Shown here: positions 44,499 to 56,329 of the stretch, in pieces
Numbering within the stretch: position 1 is the first letter of the stretch
Layout of the letters: each line of letters opens with the position of its first letter
Origin: Tupaia tana
Lineage: Eukaryota > Chordata > Mammalia > Scandentia > Tupaiidae
Direction: 5' to 3'
NCBI GenBank assembly: GCA_026018925.1
Contig: JAKSZU010000016.1
Span: 7,298,940 to 7,362,939, forward strand
DNA: 64,000 nucleotides
Translations under genes and position numbers: made by a program
The notes under the pieces: model-generated
Database searches by the model: none
Told to the model about the DNA's origin: nothing
What the model saw: only the letters and a program-made list of their open reading frames with translations

Positions 44499-44748
44499 GG
44501 GGCCAGCAGATGGTGTGGTAGTTAATGTGCTGGACTCCCACATGGCCAGCTGCGGTTTGAGTCCTGGACATAGTGTCTTGAAACTCACACCGGGTGCTTG
44601 TGGGTGTGTGCCCAAAGTCCCAAGAGGAAAATGGAGGAGAAGGGATGTGGCTGGCCATCCCCCGGGGGACTGATTTCTCACTTTCTCTCTCTTTGCCCCC
44701 TCTGTCTGTCTCTGATGAGTGCACATGCCTATGGCAAAAACCTAAATA
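44499..44748 (+). repeat. Family L SINE
   Basis: GGGGCCAGCAGATGGTGTGG head, GGTTTGAGTCCTGGAC, end GCCTATGGCAAAAACC. Confidence 0.86.
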
Positions 44749-44864
44749 AATCAATGAAATGGGCATATACCAATCTAAACACTTTCATAGTAGGAAGTCA
44801 GTAGATGATATCTAAACTAGAAAACTGAGAGTATAAAATAAATTTACAAATGAAAATAAATCCT

Positions 44865-45060
44865 CCTGTGGAGTCCAGGAGCGGTATCACGGTAATACAA
44901 TTGGACCGTGGGAAAGGCCCCAGGTCTTGTCCCGGGACCTCCCTGAGCACACGGGTGCTCACACGTGTTCCCAAGGTACAGGCCAGCTGAGACTTGGGTC
45001 TCTGATGAAGCCGGGTTTGCCTGTCTGTCTTTCATGAAGAAGTGCATAAATAAATAAATC
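44865..45060 (+). repeat. Family B SINE-like repeat, sense copy
   Basis: GGAGTCCAGGAGCGGTATC, CAGGTCTTGTCCCGGGACC, CCTGAGCACACGGGTGC, CTTTCATGAAGAAGTGC and an AAATAAATAAAT tail. Confidence 0.65.
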
Positions 45061-45283
45061 CTTTCGAATTACTTCAGACAGTCCACAGAAAGCAAAGTAA
45101 TAAAATAAATTATAACAGAATGATGACAGAACAAGCACCAAATACATCTGACATATCAATATTAATCAGATGGACTATACTCATCTCTTAGAGGAAAAAG
45201 GTGCTCAGATCGAAGCATAGAGCAAAACCCAGCTAAATATTCTATATAAAATATATACCCAGAAATGATTCAGTAGAGGTTTG

Positions 45284-45294
45284 TTTTTTTTTTT

Positions 45295-45331
<37 letters not shown>
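45284..45331. repeat. Poly-T run
   Basis: 12 T, GG, then 35 consecutive T. No SINE body follows it, so its origin is unclear. Confidence 0.92.
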
Positions 45332-45334
<3 letters not shown>

Positions 45335-45395
45335 GGTATATGAGAGGCATAAGAAAGTAAAGCAAGAATAAGGATCTTAATAATAGATATAGTTT

Positions 45396-45560
45396 GGGAC
45401 TAGCAGGTGGCATGGTGGTTAAGGCGCTGGACTCCCACATAGCGGACTGTGGTGCGAGTCCCGGACCCCGTGGCTTGCTTTCTCATTTTTCTTTTTCTCT
45501 CTCTCTGAGCACATGTGCTGTATAGCAAATTAAGGGGGAAAAAATAAATAATTTCAAAAA
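45396..45560 (+). repeat. Family S short SINE
   Basis: GGGACTAGCAGGTGGCATGG head, GGTGCGAGTCCCGGACCC, then directly CTTGCTTTCTCATTTTTC without the long body. Confidence 0.87.
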
Positions 45561-46044
45561 AAAAAAAGTAGATACTGTTTCAGCCAGAGAGAAGAGCATT
45601 GAGCATCATAGAGGTCATTTTAAAGTGGCAAAGCATGGTGGCTAAATCCAGTAAAGATCTAAACATTTGGTATAGACATTCCCCAGATAAATATTTAGCT
45701 TTAACAACCATAAGCAGAAACTATGGGATGGAAAAATAGAAACTTAGTAAGAGTTAACTTACTCTACTCCTCTTAATCAATGAGATTCAAGTGGACATAA
45801 AAAATAGTAAAATAATAAAGTAGATATAACTGATAGGTATTCTGCATTTCCAAAATCAGCAAATAAACTTTCTCTTGAACACAGAAGGAATTTTCACAGA
45901 ACTGGCCGTAAGTCTGTCTGTAAGGAAAGCCTTATTATATATTCCCGTAGTGGATAGACTTGACATTCCTTTTAGTCTCTCAGCATCTGAATTCCCTTAT
46001 AGGATTATTTTACTTTCCTGTTTGCAAAAAATAATTGATAACTG

Positions 46045-46294
46045 CTTTTTTTTTTGAGAGAGAGAGATTTTTTTCTATATGATGCATGTGCTTGCTAGAG
46101 AGACAGAGACAGAAAGCGAGAAGTCACTCCTAGGGGGGATAGCCACACCACAATTCTTCTCCATTCTCTTAGGATCTCGGGCATGCATGCACATGCACCC
46201 AGTGTGAGTTTTAAGCTGCTGGGTCCAAGACTCGATCTGCAGTTGACTGCATGGGAGTCCAGCAAAGTAACCATTATGCTGTCTGCTGGTCCCC
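46045..46294 (-). repeat. Family L SINE
   Basis: TTTTTTTTTTGAGAGAGAGAG, GATGCATGTGCTTGC, head TATGCTGTCTGCTGGTCCCC. Confidence 0.82.
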
Positions 46295-46674
46295 ATAGCT
46301 GCTGCTTGAAAAGTATTTTTCTAGGCCTGACGTAGATACAAAAATGAGTAAAAATACTCTGCTTTAAACAGATAATTGACAAATAGTCGACAACTCTAAA
46401 GGGAGAGAAACATTTCCGCCTAACTAAGTCTCTAGTGTAGAATTAAAGATAATGAAGGAAGCCTGTTGGGTGGAGTATGGCCAGGCCGTGACAGTGACCA
46501 GCTTTGAAGTTCTCAGTAGGAGCACATGATAGCGTATCGGTGTGAGTCTTACCAGTGTTTCTGCAGGTGGGACAGTAGGGTAAGTAGCTGATTTCCTTAA
46601 AAACTCCTTATTATGCCACTGAACGTTGGTTACCTCTGGGGTGAAGGTTGAAGGACAGTAAACGGGGCCTTTTC

Positions 46675-46936
46675 CTTTTTTTGGGGGGGAGAGGTTTTTT
46701 GCAATAGGGCACGTGTGCTCGCCAGACAGACAGAGACAGAGAGACAGAAAGCAGGAAATCACCCCCCAGGGGGGATGGCCACGCTGCAATCCCTTCTCCT
46801 CCATTCTCCTCTCGGGATCTTGGGCACGCATGCACATATGCCTGGCATGAGTTTAAGCCACTGGGTCCGGGACTCGAACCATGGTCGACTACATGGGAGT
46901 CCAGCAACATAGCCATTACGCTAACTGCTTGTCTCA
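46675..46936 (-). repeat. Family L SINE with target-site duplication
   Basis: AACGGGGCCTTTTC (46661-46674) and AATGGGGCCTTTTC (46937-46950). Young CpG-rich copy. Confidence 0.92.
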
Positions 46937-47515
46937 AATGGGGCCTTTTCTATATTCAGAGTTTTTCCATATATGTGGTATTTTTGAATTTGAGAAAAAA
47001 AATTAAGAACTTCATCTTAGTCACCTCAGTGGTCAATCAGGATGAGATTTATAATGTACTTAGCATCTACTGCCTGTCTCATCCCACGTCCCTTAGGGGA
47101 CGGGCGATAGCGAGAAATAGAAAGCAGTCTTGTCTCTAAGAGAAGTGAGTGAGTTCAGTATGTTTGTCTAATTTTTCGTTGTAAGTAAGGATATTTGCTA
47201 AGGATAGCATGACTGAAGTAGTGTCCTTGATCACAGTGCTGGGGCAGTCCCATGTGGACAGAATAGGTGCATATGACACTGGTCAATTCTATCTCTGACT
47301 AACTCCATGTGTTTTGGGGCCTTCCTGATCAGGTTGAGACAAAAAAAACCTACAGTCAGTCTCGTAGTTTCGTATCCCCGGTATAAACAAGAAGAATGTC
47401 AATAATAACTGTAAATTGTAGATAGCTCTGCTAATAGCTAAGTAGGTTTTAGTTTTCAGAATTTGGTTTAAGGGCTGAATAATGAAGCTTTAATTGATCA
47501 TCTTTATGATTACAG

Positions 47516-47597
47516 GAAGAACTGGTTGTCTTCTTGGGCAGTATTACAGGGTTCGTCTTTACTTTTTACCAAAACTCAAGGAAGTAGCACAAGTTGG
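47516..47597 (+). CDS. ARHGAP12: ARHGAP12 exon: PH domain, strands 2-3
   Basis: 82 nt. Its first G completes the Arg codon begun in the previous exon, then 27 codons follow, ending in phase 0. The acceptor is GATTACAG and the donor GTAAGT. It encodes KNWLSSWAVLQGSSLLFTKT and QGSSTSW. WAVLQGSSLLF matches the usual PH-domain pattern of a Trp-hydrophobic strand, a turn and a second hydrophobic strand. With the previous exon it supplies the basic loop between strands 1 and 2. Confidence 0.95.
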
Positions 47598-48189
47598 GTA
47601 AGTATTCTTCAGAGGCTTTATACTGAATGTTGTCATTTAAATAATTATGTGACTAGTATATTGTACCTGAACGTCAGAAAGCAGTGTCCAAAGTCGTCCT
47701 GGTTACAGCTTGTGTGAAAATAAAATAAAGAGGAAGTTTCCTTAAAGATGCATTTTAACTCATAAGAGAAAGAAGAGGATAATTAGAATAGTCTCATTTT
47801 ATTAACAAAAGATTCTGTTTTATCCATTGGTCTGAAAAAAGTGGGTGTACTACTTGGGCATTATAGAACAAAGACATTTCTTGATTCATGTTCAGAGTGT
47901 TAAAAGTGTCCCTGTGTTTGTGAATCTGCTATTTCAGATCCATTTTAGTCAGAAAATAAACAATCACGTGGCAAGTCCCACCTTGAATTGTGATCTGACG
48001 GTTAGATCTGATCAGGGACTCAGTGTTGAAGTCTGTGTTCCTTTGCCAGCAACTTTCAGAAGAAAAAGAAATCTTACCATTATTTGTGGGATTGTCAGGC
48101 TTTTTATTTATTTGAGTGTCTACTGTCTTTACCTCTTAGTTGTTTGTACTACAGGTTACACACTGTAGTATAATTGTTTTGAATACTTA

Positions 48190-48365
48190 ATACTTATCTG
48201 ATGCCATTTTAAGTACTGAGGATTATGTGTAATTGTCCTCTAACTCTGGGATAGCTGCTGATTTTCTTCATGAGAAAATGCTATAAATAGTTAAGTAACT
48301 TGCTCAAGGTCTCTAGCTACTAAGTTACTGATCTACGTTTAGAATGTCAGCATTTTGGCTCCAGA
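48190..48365 (+). repeat. MIR
   Basis: TTAAGTAACTTGCTCAAGG, TCTCTAGCTACTAAG and CATTTTGGCTCCAGAGGCC match the MIR core and 3' half in sense orientation. A SINE has inserted at its 3' end. Confidence 0.72.
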
Positions 48366-48386
48366 GGCCATGCTCTGGATAGGTCT

Positions 48387-48628
48387 TTTTTTTTTTTTTT
48401 TTTTTGAGAGAGTGTTTTGCTATACAGTGCGTGCACTTGCTGGAGAGACAGAAAGAAAGAGAGAAATCATCTCCCGGGGGATGGTCACGCCGCAGTCCCT
48501 TCTTTTAGGTTTTGGGCACACACACACATGTGCCCGGCATGAGTTTTAAGCCGCCAGGTCTGGGGCTTGAACAGCGGTCGACTGTGTGGGAGTCCGACGA
48601 TGTAACCATTGTGCCATCTGCTGGTCCC
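48387..48628 (-). repeat. Family L SINE with target-site duplication
   Basis: CCATGCTCTGGATAGGTCT (48368-48386) and CCATGCCCTGGATAGTTCT (48629-48647) differ at two positions. Confidence 0.92.
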
Positions 48629-49565
48629 CCATGCCCTGGATAGTTCTAAAATTTTTTTGTAACTGAGTTTAAAGTGTCAAAGCTCAAATAAAATTTAAAG
48701 TGAAATTATTTTTAAGTACATTTGAATCACTTCACATACTACCTTAACCAGTGTGTTCTAACAGATATCACAATTCTTCTAAGTTAATATAAGACCTATA
48801 GATCTTATGTTTGGTGAAGAAAAATCCACTTATAAAAGTAAATTTTAGTCATCTGCATTTATAGTGCCTCCATGTAATATTGCTCTGAACCCTGAATGCC
48901 CCAGAGCGTGTTGGTCCTCCGCTACTCTGATACGGCAACCTAGAAATCCTCGTGGACTGAGCACCAGTGTCAACATTCTGGAACGTTTCTTCTGTTTTGC
49001 TTCTCTAATCCTTTGTCACTCCCTGATCAGCCAGCACAGGAGAAATGTCCTGTGAGATACTTTCATATTAAAGGGTTGACCATTTGGTTTGACTTATCTT
49101 AAAGTAGATTGATAATTATGTCTTTCTCCTTTTCCCCCGAGGTCAGTAGAGCATGTGGTGCTTTTTGGTTTGTGTTAATGCATTTCTGGAAGACTGGGCA
49201 ATTACTTCTTCCTTCCTACTGCTAGCTCAACTTTCACTTGAAATTGAGTAAAGAAAATGAATGAAAGAAAAAGATTGGAGTCTTAGAGATTAATAAGTAA
49301 TAAAGTAGCTGAAGAAAGCCGGATAATGGTCATTTATTTGGTATTAACTGGTACTTAAAGGTCGAAGGTCATGGTATGTACAGCTAAGCAAGTAGCTAAG
49401 AGCAGTGTGGTGACAGGCACATTTGCATAGGCAGGTTTGTGTGATACAAAGAAAACGAGCACTTCTTTATAAATTTAAAGATAATGAATACCCTAGCGCA
49501 TAATCATTCATTAAAGTACAAGATGGTTACATTTTATTTGAATTTTTCATTCCAGAAGACCTTAC

Positions 49566-49783
49566 AGAATTATTTTTTTGAGAGACGGTGAGAGGAAAGT
49601 GAGAAATCACCCCCCGGGGGGATGGTCATGCTGCAATCCATTCTCCTCTATTTTCCTCCTGAGATTTTGGGCATGCACACACACACCTGGTGTGATTTTT
49701 CAAGCTACCATGTCCAGGATGCGAACCACAGCAGGCTGTGTGGGAGACCAGCACCTTAACTATCACACCACCTACTGGCCTCA
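49566..49783 (-). repeat. Family L SINE, tail side shortened
   Basis: TTATTTTTTTGAGAGACGGTG, CACCCCCCGGGGGGATGG, head CACACCACCTACTGGCC. Confidence 0.8.
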
Positions 49784-49842
49784 TGACCTAATGGAATTTA
49801 GGACTCATAATTAAAAGGAAACTGAGAAAAGATGTGAGATAA

Positions 49843-50004
49843 TTTTTTTTTTTTTTAAAGAATTATTTTACCTACTATTTAGTATGCCACAGAGCATACA
49901 TACTGCTAGAGAAAGTGAAAAAGCAAGCCTCCAGATCCAGGACTCGAACCACAGCCAGCCATGTAGGAATCCAGTGTCCCAACCACCACACCACTTGCCG
50001 GCCC
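49843..50004 (-). repeat. Family S short SINE
   Basis: AAAGAATTATTTTACCTAC tail, head ACCACACCACTTGCCGGCCCC. Confidence 0.82.
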
Positions 50005-51265
50005 CTGTATATTTTTATTAATCAGCTAAAATTGTATTACTGTGTTACCATTGACAGTAGTGGAAACATAGCTTAAAACTCACTGAACTAGGCAACTTTG
50101 GAATTCTTAGCGAATTTTTAATTTTAGGGATTCACTATTTAAAATTTTTAAATATGAAAAGTTTATTTCATTTTAAATATGAAACTTAAAATGAAAGTTT
50201 ATTTTGTTATATTCTTAATAATATAACATTTTCAGATAGGCATAATTAACACACAGGCACATTGTGTTTTACCGTTTCAAAAAAGGCTAAACAAATTCAA
50301 GATATGTTAAGATGCTTGGTTATGCAGTAAATTCTTAATTTTTACTTTAAGCTCATTTTAAAACCTCACACTACCTTGCTTTCTCTGTTCCACATATTAA
50401 GAGAATATGAAATGATTTAAATGGCCTATGTAAAAGCAAATAGGATTGTTCAAATAAAAAAGTGGTTAACTGTGTGTAATGTATAACATTCTGGATACCA
50501 GAATTTATTGAAATTTGCAAAACGTTTCTTAACTCTGGTATTAGGATTGTTCAAAAGGATTTGAAAGAATCTCCCTTCGTTCCTCTGCTTAGCCACCTGC
50601 TAGATCTGTTATAGGTAAAACGTCCTCTGTTCACAGCGTGGGATCACAGCCCGTCTGAGGGTGAGACTCGGGCTCACATACAAGACAGAGGAAGGTCACC
50701 CATGTGGACACTGCCCTTGAGCGTGGTCTGGGTGCTCAGTGGAAGCGGATCTGCAGCAGAACGGACTCTGCCTTTCATGTTGGGAGAGAGAGCTTTTCCT
50801 TTAGTTGCACTTAGGTGGTTTATGTTGAATGGCCACATTCTGGGAGCAGCTTTAGAGTTCTTTAAAAATGAGTGAAGAAACATTTAGCGCAGAACCCTAG
50901 GAAAGCTCCTTGAAGAAATAGTAGGTTCAAATCTCATATTCGCTCTAGAGCACCTGCTCAGTGCCAGAATGCCAAGCAAAACTACGCACACTATTTGAAG
51001 TAAAAATTACTCATGTTTTGTATTCATTTTTTCGCAGAGTGGGTAGTCAAAATTTAGTATATGAAGTGTATATACGCTTCTTACAGTTCCACTCTATACA
51101 ATTTACACAGCCGCTATGTCATCTAAAACGTGGGCAAGCCCTTCCTTCTCCTTTAGGATAGTAGTTGTTTTCTGGAAAATACTAGCTGTCTGGTGGATTG
51201 TTAAATCAGTCATTTAAATTTACAGTTTTTGTTTTGTTCGTTTCTCACCTCATTTCACCTCAGAA

Positions 51266-51268
<3 letters not shown>

Positions 51269-51302
<34 letters not shown>
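51269..51302. repeat. (GT)n microsatellite
   Basis: 17 uninterrupted GT units. Confidence 0.97.
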
Positions 51303-51304
<2 letters not shown>

Positions 51305-51314
51305 AGCACACACA

Positions 51315-51450
51315 AAAGCCTTATGTGTTATGGGCATCGTGTTAAGCTTGGGAGTTTGGAAATAAATGATGTTGTCCCTGTTGCAAAGCTCACATCTTAT
51401 TGGGGAAGACTGACTAGTTACAGTGAGACAGGACCTGTGTAGTACTCTCT
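51315..51450 (+). repeat. Ancient mammalian repeat fragment
   Basis: GGGCATCGTGTTAAGC, ATGATGTTGTCCCTGTTGC, AAGCTCACATCTTATTGGGG follow a common old-repeat pattern. Family not assigned. Confidence 0.4.
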
Positions 51451-53589
51451 CAGTTATTTACCCTGCTTCTTAAGTGTTTTAAATATCACCCATAAATATT
51501 GTTATTTAAAAATTAATTTATACATGCTGTCAGATCGCTAAAAGTAGTCATTTTGGGGGGCCAGATTCTTTGTTGTGGGGGGGGGCTTCCTGTGCTCTCT
51601 TGGGTGTTAAATAGGTGACTAAAAATGGCCTCACATCCCTGGAGAACAAAATCGCTGCTATCCAAGAGGAAGAACCACTGACCTACAGGAAGGGAAAACA
51701 AGCTCAGTAGTAGGGCCACTCCTAAGAGACAGCTTTGAAAGGGATATCAGAGGACATTGCCCAGCGGGTTACAAGGAGGACCCCAGGGATTTCTGAGCAA
51801 GGTGGCCGAGGTCCGAATGTGACTCCTCTCTCTCACCACTCGTCTTCTGTTGTAGATACAGGCTAAGACAGGACTGTTTAAATCCTATAAAACATTCATC
51901 ATAAACATAAATGTGAATTTATGAAATACCAACTTCAGAAAGTATTCTGCGATAACTTCCAGAACCTTTGCAAAACTGTTCTATTGGAAGTTTAGCTGTG
52001 CTGGTGCTGTGTGCCTGCTTGTAAATTTGCATTTTTGTCCTGTCTGGTTCCAGTATGCTTTTCTCTCATGTGTCATTGCCATGGTGCATTGTTGTGACAT
52101 CGTTTTCTTCCCTCTCTCCATCAAGTCGTTCTGCCAACGGGGCTCGGTCTCTGAGCTCTTGCTTTCGCTGCTTTCTTCTTGGAAAAATTCTGTCGGCCGT
52201 CGGCCTGCTGCCGCATGTGTAAAGTCTGATCCTGTCCCAGCTCTCACTGTATGTGTTCCCGTCGCATGCCTTTGCCACAGTAATTGCGTTCTTTGCCTTG
52301 AGTACATTGGCGGGGAGGTGATTAGAGTAGAAGAAGGTGGGAGTTTGGGATAAAAACAAACAACAGATACAAAATGTTGCCACATGTGTTGATTGCATTT
52401 TTCTAGCATTCCATGTCATGCCATTGTGTTTTTATTTTGTTGTAGTATCTTATTTGGTTGGTTACTTGTATTTTAGTTTATAGCTATGGAAAATAAATGG
52501 CTTTTGTCATTTTGTTCAATGTATGTTCAGGTTTTCTTACCTTTTCAGATATATCATTTCCACTCAGGAAGTTATCTATGCCCATCATTTAGCTTAAAGG
52601 TTAATTATTATTATTACTTTTTACTTAAAAGACAATTTACTTTGTAGAATACAGTTCAAATTTTTATGATGATTGTACTCATAAATTCCATATATTATCC
52701 TAAATTTTCCTTTGATTCCACTAATAAATTCCATGTAAGCCCTGACTTTTATTTGGGTATAATGTGTACCCTATTCAAGTCCGCCTGCTAGCTGAAAAGA
52801 TGAAGTGAAGGGGACAGGGGAAGCCGAAGTTTCCTAAATGTGAAGCTGTCGGGTAGTCACTGACCTTACAGGTAGTGAGTGAGTTATCCCAGGATTGGTG
52901 GGTAAGATTCATTTCCAATGACAGGTATAATTTGACTTGAAAAGATGAAATTTCCTGTGTCAAATATAGGACATATTTATACCAAACCTCTGTGATGTTT
53001 AGATTGCAATTCAACAACCCTTAGAGGTTCTCAAACCTCCAGATCTTTCAATACCACAGGGATGCTATTTTCTATTCTTAGTTAAACAGACCGAACAGAA
53101 ATATAAGTTAGGGTGGAAAGGTACAGAGGAGGTGTGTACTAACAAATTTTCTCTTACGTAGCTTTTCTTACCTAGTTAACAAAATATAATAGCTAAGTGC
53201 TTTTTCTTCTCACATCACCTGTGTCAACTACCTTCCCATTCTCTTCTCAGTTCTTTGCCAGACTGCTAAGGCTGTATAGCATCTGGCTCTGTATAACATC
53301 TAATGAACAAAGACCGAATCAAAGACCACCCGGCTTAGAGTTTTCTATTTCCCTAAGTTACCCAGGTTGCCACTGTACACAGTCAATAAGGAAATAACTC
53401 TTGAGCACAGAGTCAAGTGTGAAGAATGTTTATTAGGTAGAAAACGCACTTGGTACCTGCCTGATTGAATACATATGTAAAATGAATGCCTTCTTTTTTG
53501 AACATGTCATTTTACATAGTCATATATAATTTAGGATAACTTCTAAGAGATGAAACTGGTAAGCCAAGGTAGGCATGTGTTGGTAGATT

Positions 53590-53780
53590 TATAAATATGA
53601 TATTACCAAATTTCCCCTTTCTTGGAGTTGTTCTGATTTATATCCTATCTGCATTTGTGTGTCCATTAATCTATAGCCTCACCAACAAGGTTTTAGTATG
53701 TTTGTTTTTTTCCTTATTCTGATGGGTGAAAAAAAATTTAATATTGTTGATACATTTTTATTACAATGGAAGTTGAGCCA
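53590..53780 (-). repeat. Ancient L1 fragment
   Basis: ATATTACCAAATTTCCCCTTTC, CATTAATCTATAGCCTCACC and TCCTTATTCTGATGGGTG resemble antisense L1M 3' sequence. Confidence 0.55.
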
Positions 53781-53992
53781 TTTTATTTCTTTTTTCTAAG
53801 AACTGTATATTCTGGGCATTTTTCAGTTGTAAAGTCAGAATTGTTATTTTATAATATGGAAGAGAAGACTAATTTTGAGATAACTTTCTATTTGATTGAT
53901 TATTAATCATCTAACATAGGTCTTAATTCTTTTTAAATGTACTTCTATACATGCATATTACATAAGGTTTGTTCCTTTTTTCTAAAATGAAG

Positions 53993-54094
53993 TTTGGGAG
54001 TAATCAGTCCAAACCAGAGTTCACGGTAGACCTCAGAGGAGCGTCGATTGAGATGGCTTCAAAGGATAAATCCAGCAAAAAGAATGTATTTGAG
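53993..54094 (+). CDS. ARHGAP12: ARHGAP12 exon: PH domain, middle
   Basis: 102 nt, 34 codons, phase 0-0, donor GTAATA. It encodes FGSNQSKPEFTVDLRGASIE and MASKDKSSKKNVFE. TVDLRGASIEMASKDKSSKKNVF is the central PH pattern: strand, acidic turn, basic loop, strand. The acceptor is unusual, because the pyrimidine run (TTCCTTTTTTCT) is separated from the AG by AAAATGA rather than lying next to it. The frame and protein match leave little doubt about the site. The wide spacing could make this exon sensitive to splicing factors (inference). Confidence 0.94.
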
Positions 54095-54271
54095 GTAATA
54101 ACATTTTTCTTTCCAAATATAACTCACCTTCCTAACTATAGTAATTAGATGTTCTATTTTTGAATTATCTTGGGGAATAGTCTTTCATTGTGATCAGTTA
54201 AGGCAAAATTGTTGATTAAGACAGCATGTATCATGATTTAAGAAAAATAAGCTGGTTTAAAACCTTGCTTT

Positions 54272-54445
54272 GGGGCCGGCAGGTGGCGTGGTGGTTAAGA
54301 TGCTGGACTCCCACATGGCGAACCACGGTTCAAGTCTCAGACCAGGTGGCTTGCTTTCTCGCTTTCTCTCTCTCTCTCTCTGTCTCTCCAGTAAAAAATG
54401 AAAAATGATGATAATAAATAAAATAAATATTAAAAAACCCAAAAA
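54272..54445 (+). repeat. Family S short SINE
   Basis: GGGGCCGGCAGGTGGCGTGG head joined directly to GGCTTGCTTTCTCGC and (CT)n, with an AATAAATAAAATAAAT tail. The cleanest short-form copy. Confidence 0.9.
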
Positions 54446-55414
54446 ACCCTTACTTTATTTGCATAAATTATCAAAACTCAGACTATATATTATAAGCCTT
54501 TGTTACACAAAGTGACTTTTCCTAGCAACGATGAAAAAGATGTGATTTCTTTTATCTACCGGATCTAAAATTAAAAAACTAAGTAAGGGATGGATGTTGT
54601 TAATGGGGAGGCCATGTATATATGGAGGCAGGGGTTATGTGGGGTATCTGTGCACTTTCAGTTTTGCTCTGAACTTTAAACTGGCCTAAAAAATGCAGTC
54701 TTAAAAAAATTAAACCCTTTCCATTTTATTGTTCAAAATCCTCCTCTGCACCGTATGATTCTGCACAAGTTACTTACTGCAATCTCCCACATCATCCAAA
54801 AAACAGTAGCTGAACAAAAAGCCCTTTTCTTTGCTCAGTGTGGGCTGGGTTGAGCTGGGCAGCTCTTCCGTTGTCCAGTGACTGGCTCGACTGGACTGAC
54901 CGAGGTGACTGCACTCACATGTCTGGTACCAGTGCCAGCTATTGGTTAGGACTCTGTCCACAGAATCTCCGTAATCCAGGATGCTGCCCCAGGCTTCTTC
55001 CCATGGTGTGTTGGGGCAAGACCTGAAGCCTCAATTTGGAGGTTATGCAACATTTTCAGTGTTTCCTGTTGGTTGAAATAATTCAGAAGCTAGCCAAACA
55101 TACAGAATTATGGGAAAGTGAAGTTCTTCTGTTGATAGAGGAACAGTAAAATCCCATTAAGGAGGGTGTGTATATGGAGATCAGAGGAAGTTTCAGCAAG
55201 ACTGTGTTTGCAAACCATCTCCCAGGCCTCAGGTTCCTCTGTAGCCTCATGACTCGGGCTGTTCCTCTGTTACCTCAGCAGATTGGTTTAACTGGCATTT
55301 TCCAAACTTAGCCCAGGCTGCTTATATGATTTTTTACTCTTTCTTGTTCTGCTTTGAGTAACATTCCATGCCAGTCTCTCATTTTTTGCTTGTTTGTTTG
55401 TTTTTTCCTTCTTT

Positions 55415-55660
55415 TTTTAAAGGTTTTTTGCCATAGGGCATGTGTGCTCTCCAGAGAGAGACAGTGAAACAGAAAGTGAGAAGTCAACCCCCCAAGGGAG
55501 ATGGCCACACCACAACCCCTTTTCCATTCTCCTCTCAGGATTTTGGCCTGCATGCACACATGACCAGCATGATTGTCAGGCCTCCGGGTCTGGGACTTGA
55601 ACCGTAGCTGGCCATATGGTAGTCCAGTGCCTTAACTACTGTGCCATCTGCTGGCCTCAA
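55415..55660 (-). repeat. Family L SINE
   Basis: AAGGTTTTTTGCCATAGGGC, ACCCCCCAAGGGAGATGG, head TGTGCCATCTGCTGGCC. Confidence 0.83.
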
Positions 55661-56098
55661 GTCTCTGGTTCTAAAATGTTACTAGTCTTCTGAGACCCAT
55701 GATAGTCATAACCCCAAATTAATGTTTCTTCCTTATTTATACTTTTGAAATAATACATGTTTTAGTGTACCTCGGTTATTATCATTTGTAAATTATTCTC
55801 CCCATTAGATGACCGAAATGTCTTATTTTTTGTTTAAGTAAAGAAATTGTTTTTTTTTTCCCTTGAAGTAAGAAGTTCTGGTAGAGTGTTTTTTGTGCAG
55901 TGCATATTCCATGTTGACTAGCTGGCATGAGCACCTCTCTAGAACGATGCATGAAGGGAAGTTACCATTTCCTGAATTAGCCTTGCAGCTTTAGTAGGTG
56001 ATTCCAGAGTAAAGAGGGTTCTATGGGCAAGCAGATTTGAGAAAGAGTATGTATTTTATTCCTGTCTTAGAAAATCACAGTTTCATCTCCCCCTGCCG

Positions 56099-56125
56099 CC
56101 CCCCCCCCCCCCCCCCCCCCCCCCC
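56099..56125. repeat. Poly-C run (27)
   Basis: 27 consecutive C sit where the SINE A-tail should be; the opposite strand is a G run. Confidence 0.95.
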
Positions 56126-56318
56126 GCCTTTTTTGCTATAGGGCATGGGTACTCGCCAGAGAGAACAAGTGAGAAAGCACCCCCACGGGGATAACCGTGC
56201 TGCGGTCCATTCTCCTTTTAGGATTTTGGGGGCACACGCACGTGTGCCCAGCGTGTTGTTTGAACTGCGTGGTTGGCCACGTGGGATCCAGCCGTCATTA
56301 CCACACCGCTGGCTGCCC
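56126..56318 (-). repeat. Family L SINE with G-run in place of A-tail
   Basis: CTTTTTTGCTATAGGGCATGG, CACCCCCACGGGGATAACC, head TACCACACCGCTGGCTGCCCC. The B-box region is partly deleted. Confidence 0.78.
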
Positions 56319-56329
56319 CTCCACCCGCT

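Larger units (their letters stand above)
45065..45925 (+). repeat. Ancient L1 ORF2 (endonuclease region) remnant
   Basis: ATGGACTATACTCATCTC, GCAAAACCCAGCTAAATATTC, GAGGTCATTTTAAAGTGGC and CTTGAACACAGAAGGAATT follow the 5' part of L1 ORF2 with many changes. It is interrupted by a T run at 45297-45331 and a family S SINE at 45396. Confidence 0.55.
39223..47515 (+). other. Intron inside PH domain (first)
   Basis: 8293 bp, the most L1-rich part of the window. It has a 5'-truncated L1 copy with target-site duplication, three older L1 fragments, a MITE and ten SINEs. 39225-39695, 40700-41360, 42785-43545, 44110-44360, 46300-46660 and 46955-47515 show nothing recognised. Confidence 0.8.
47598..53992 (+). 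other. Intron inside PH domain (second)
   Basis: 6395 bp with a MIR, three SINEs, a (GT)n run and an old L1 fragment. 48650-49560, 50010-51265 and 51450-53590 appear unique, without coding potential. The open frames at 51981-52419 and 52009-52353 overlap on opposite strands and match no domain I know. Confidence 0.8.

Noticed and set aside
51981..52419. Overlapping open frames of 114-142 codons on both strands
   Set aside because: No recognisable domain, no splice or codon evidence, and frames on both strands; treated as chance in unique intron sequence.
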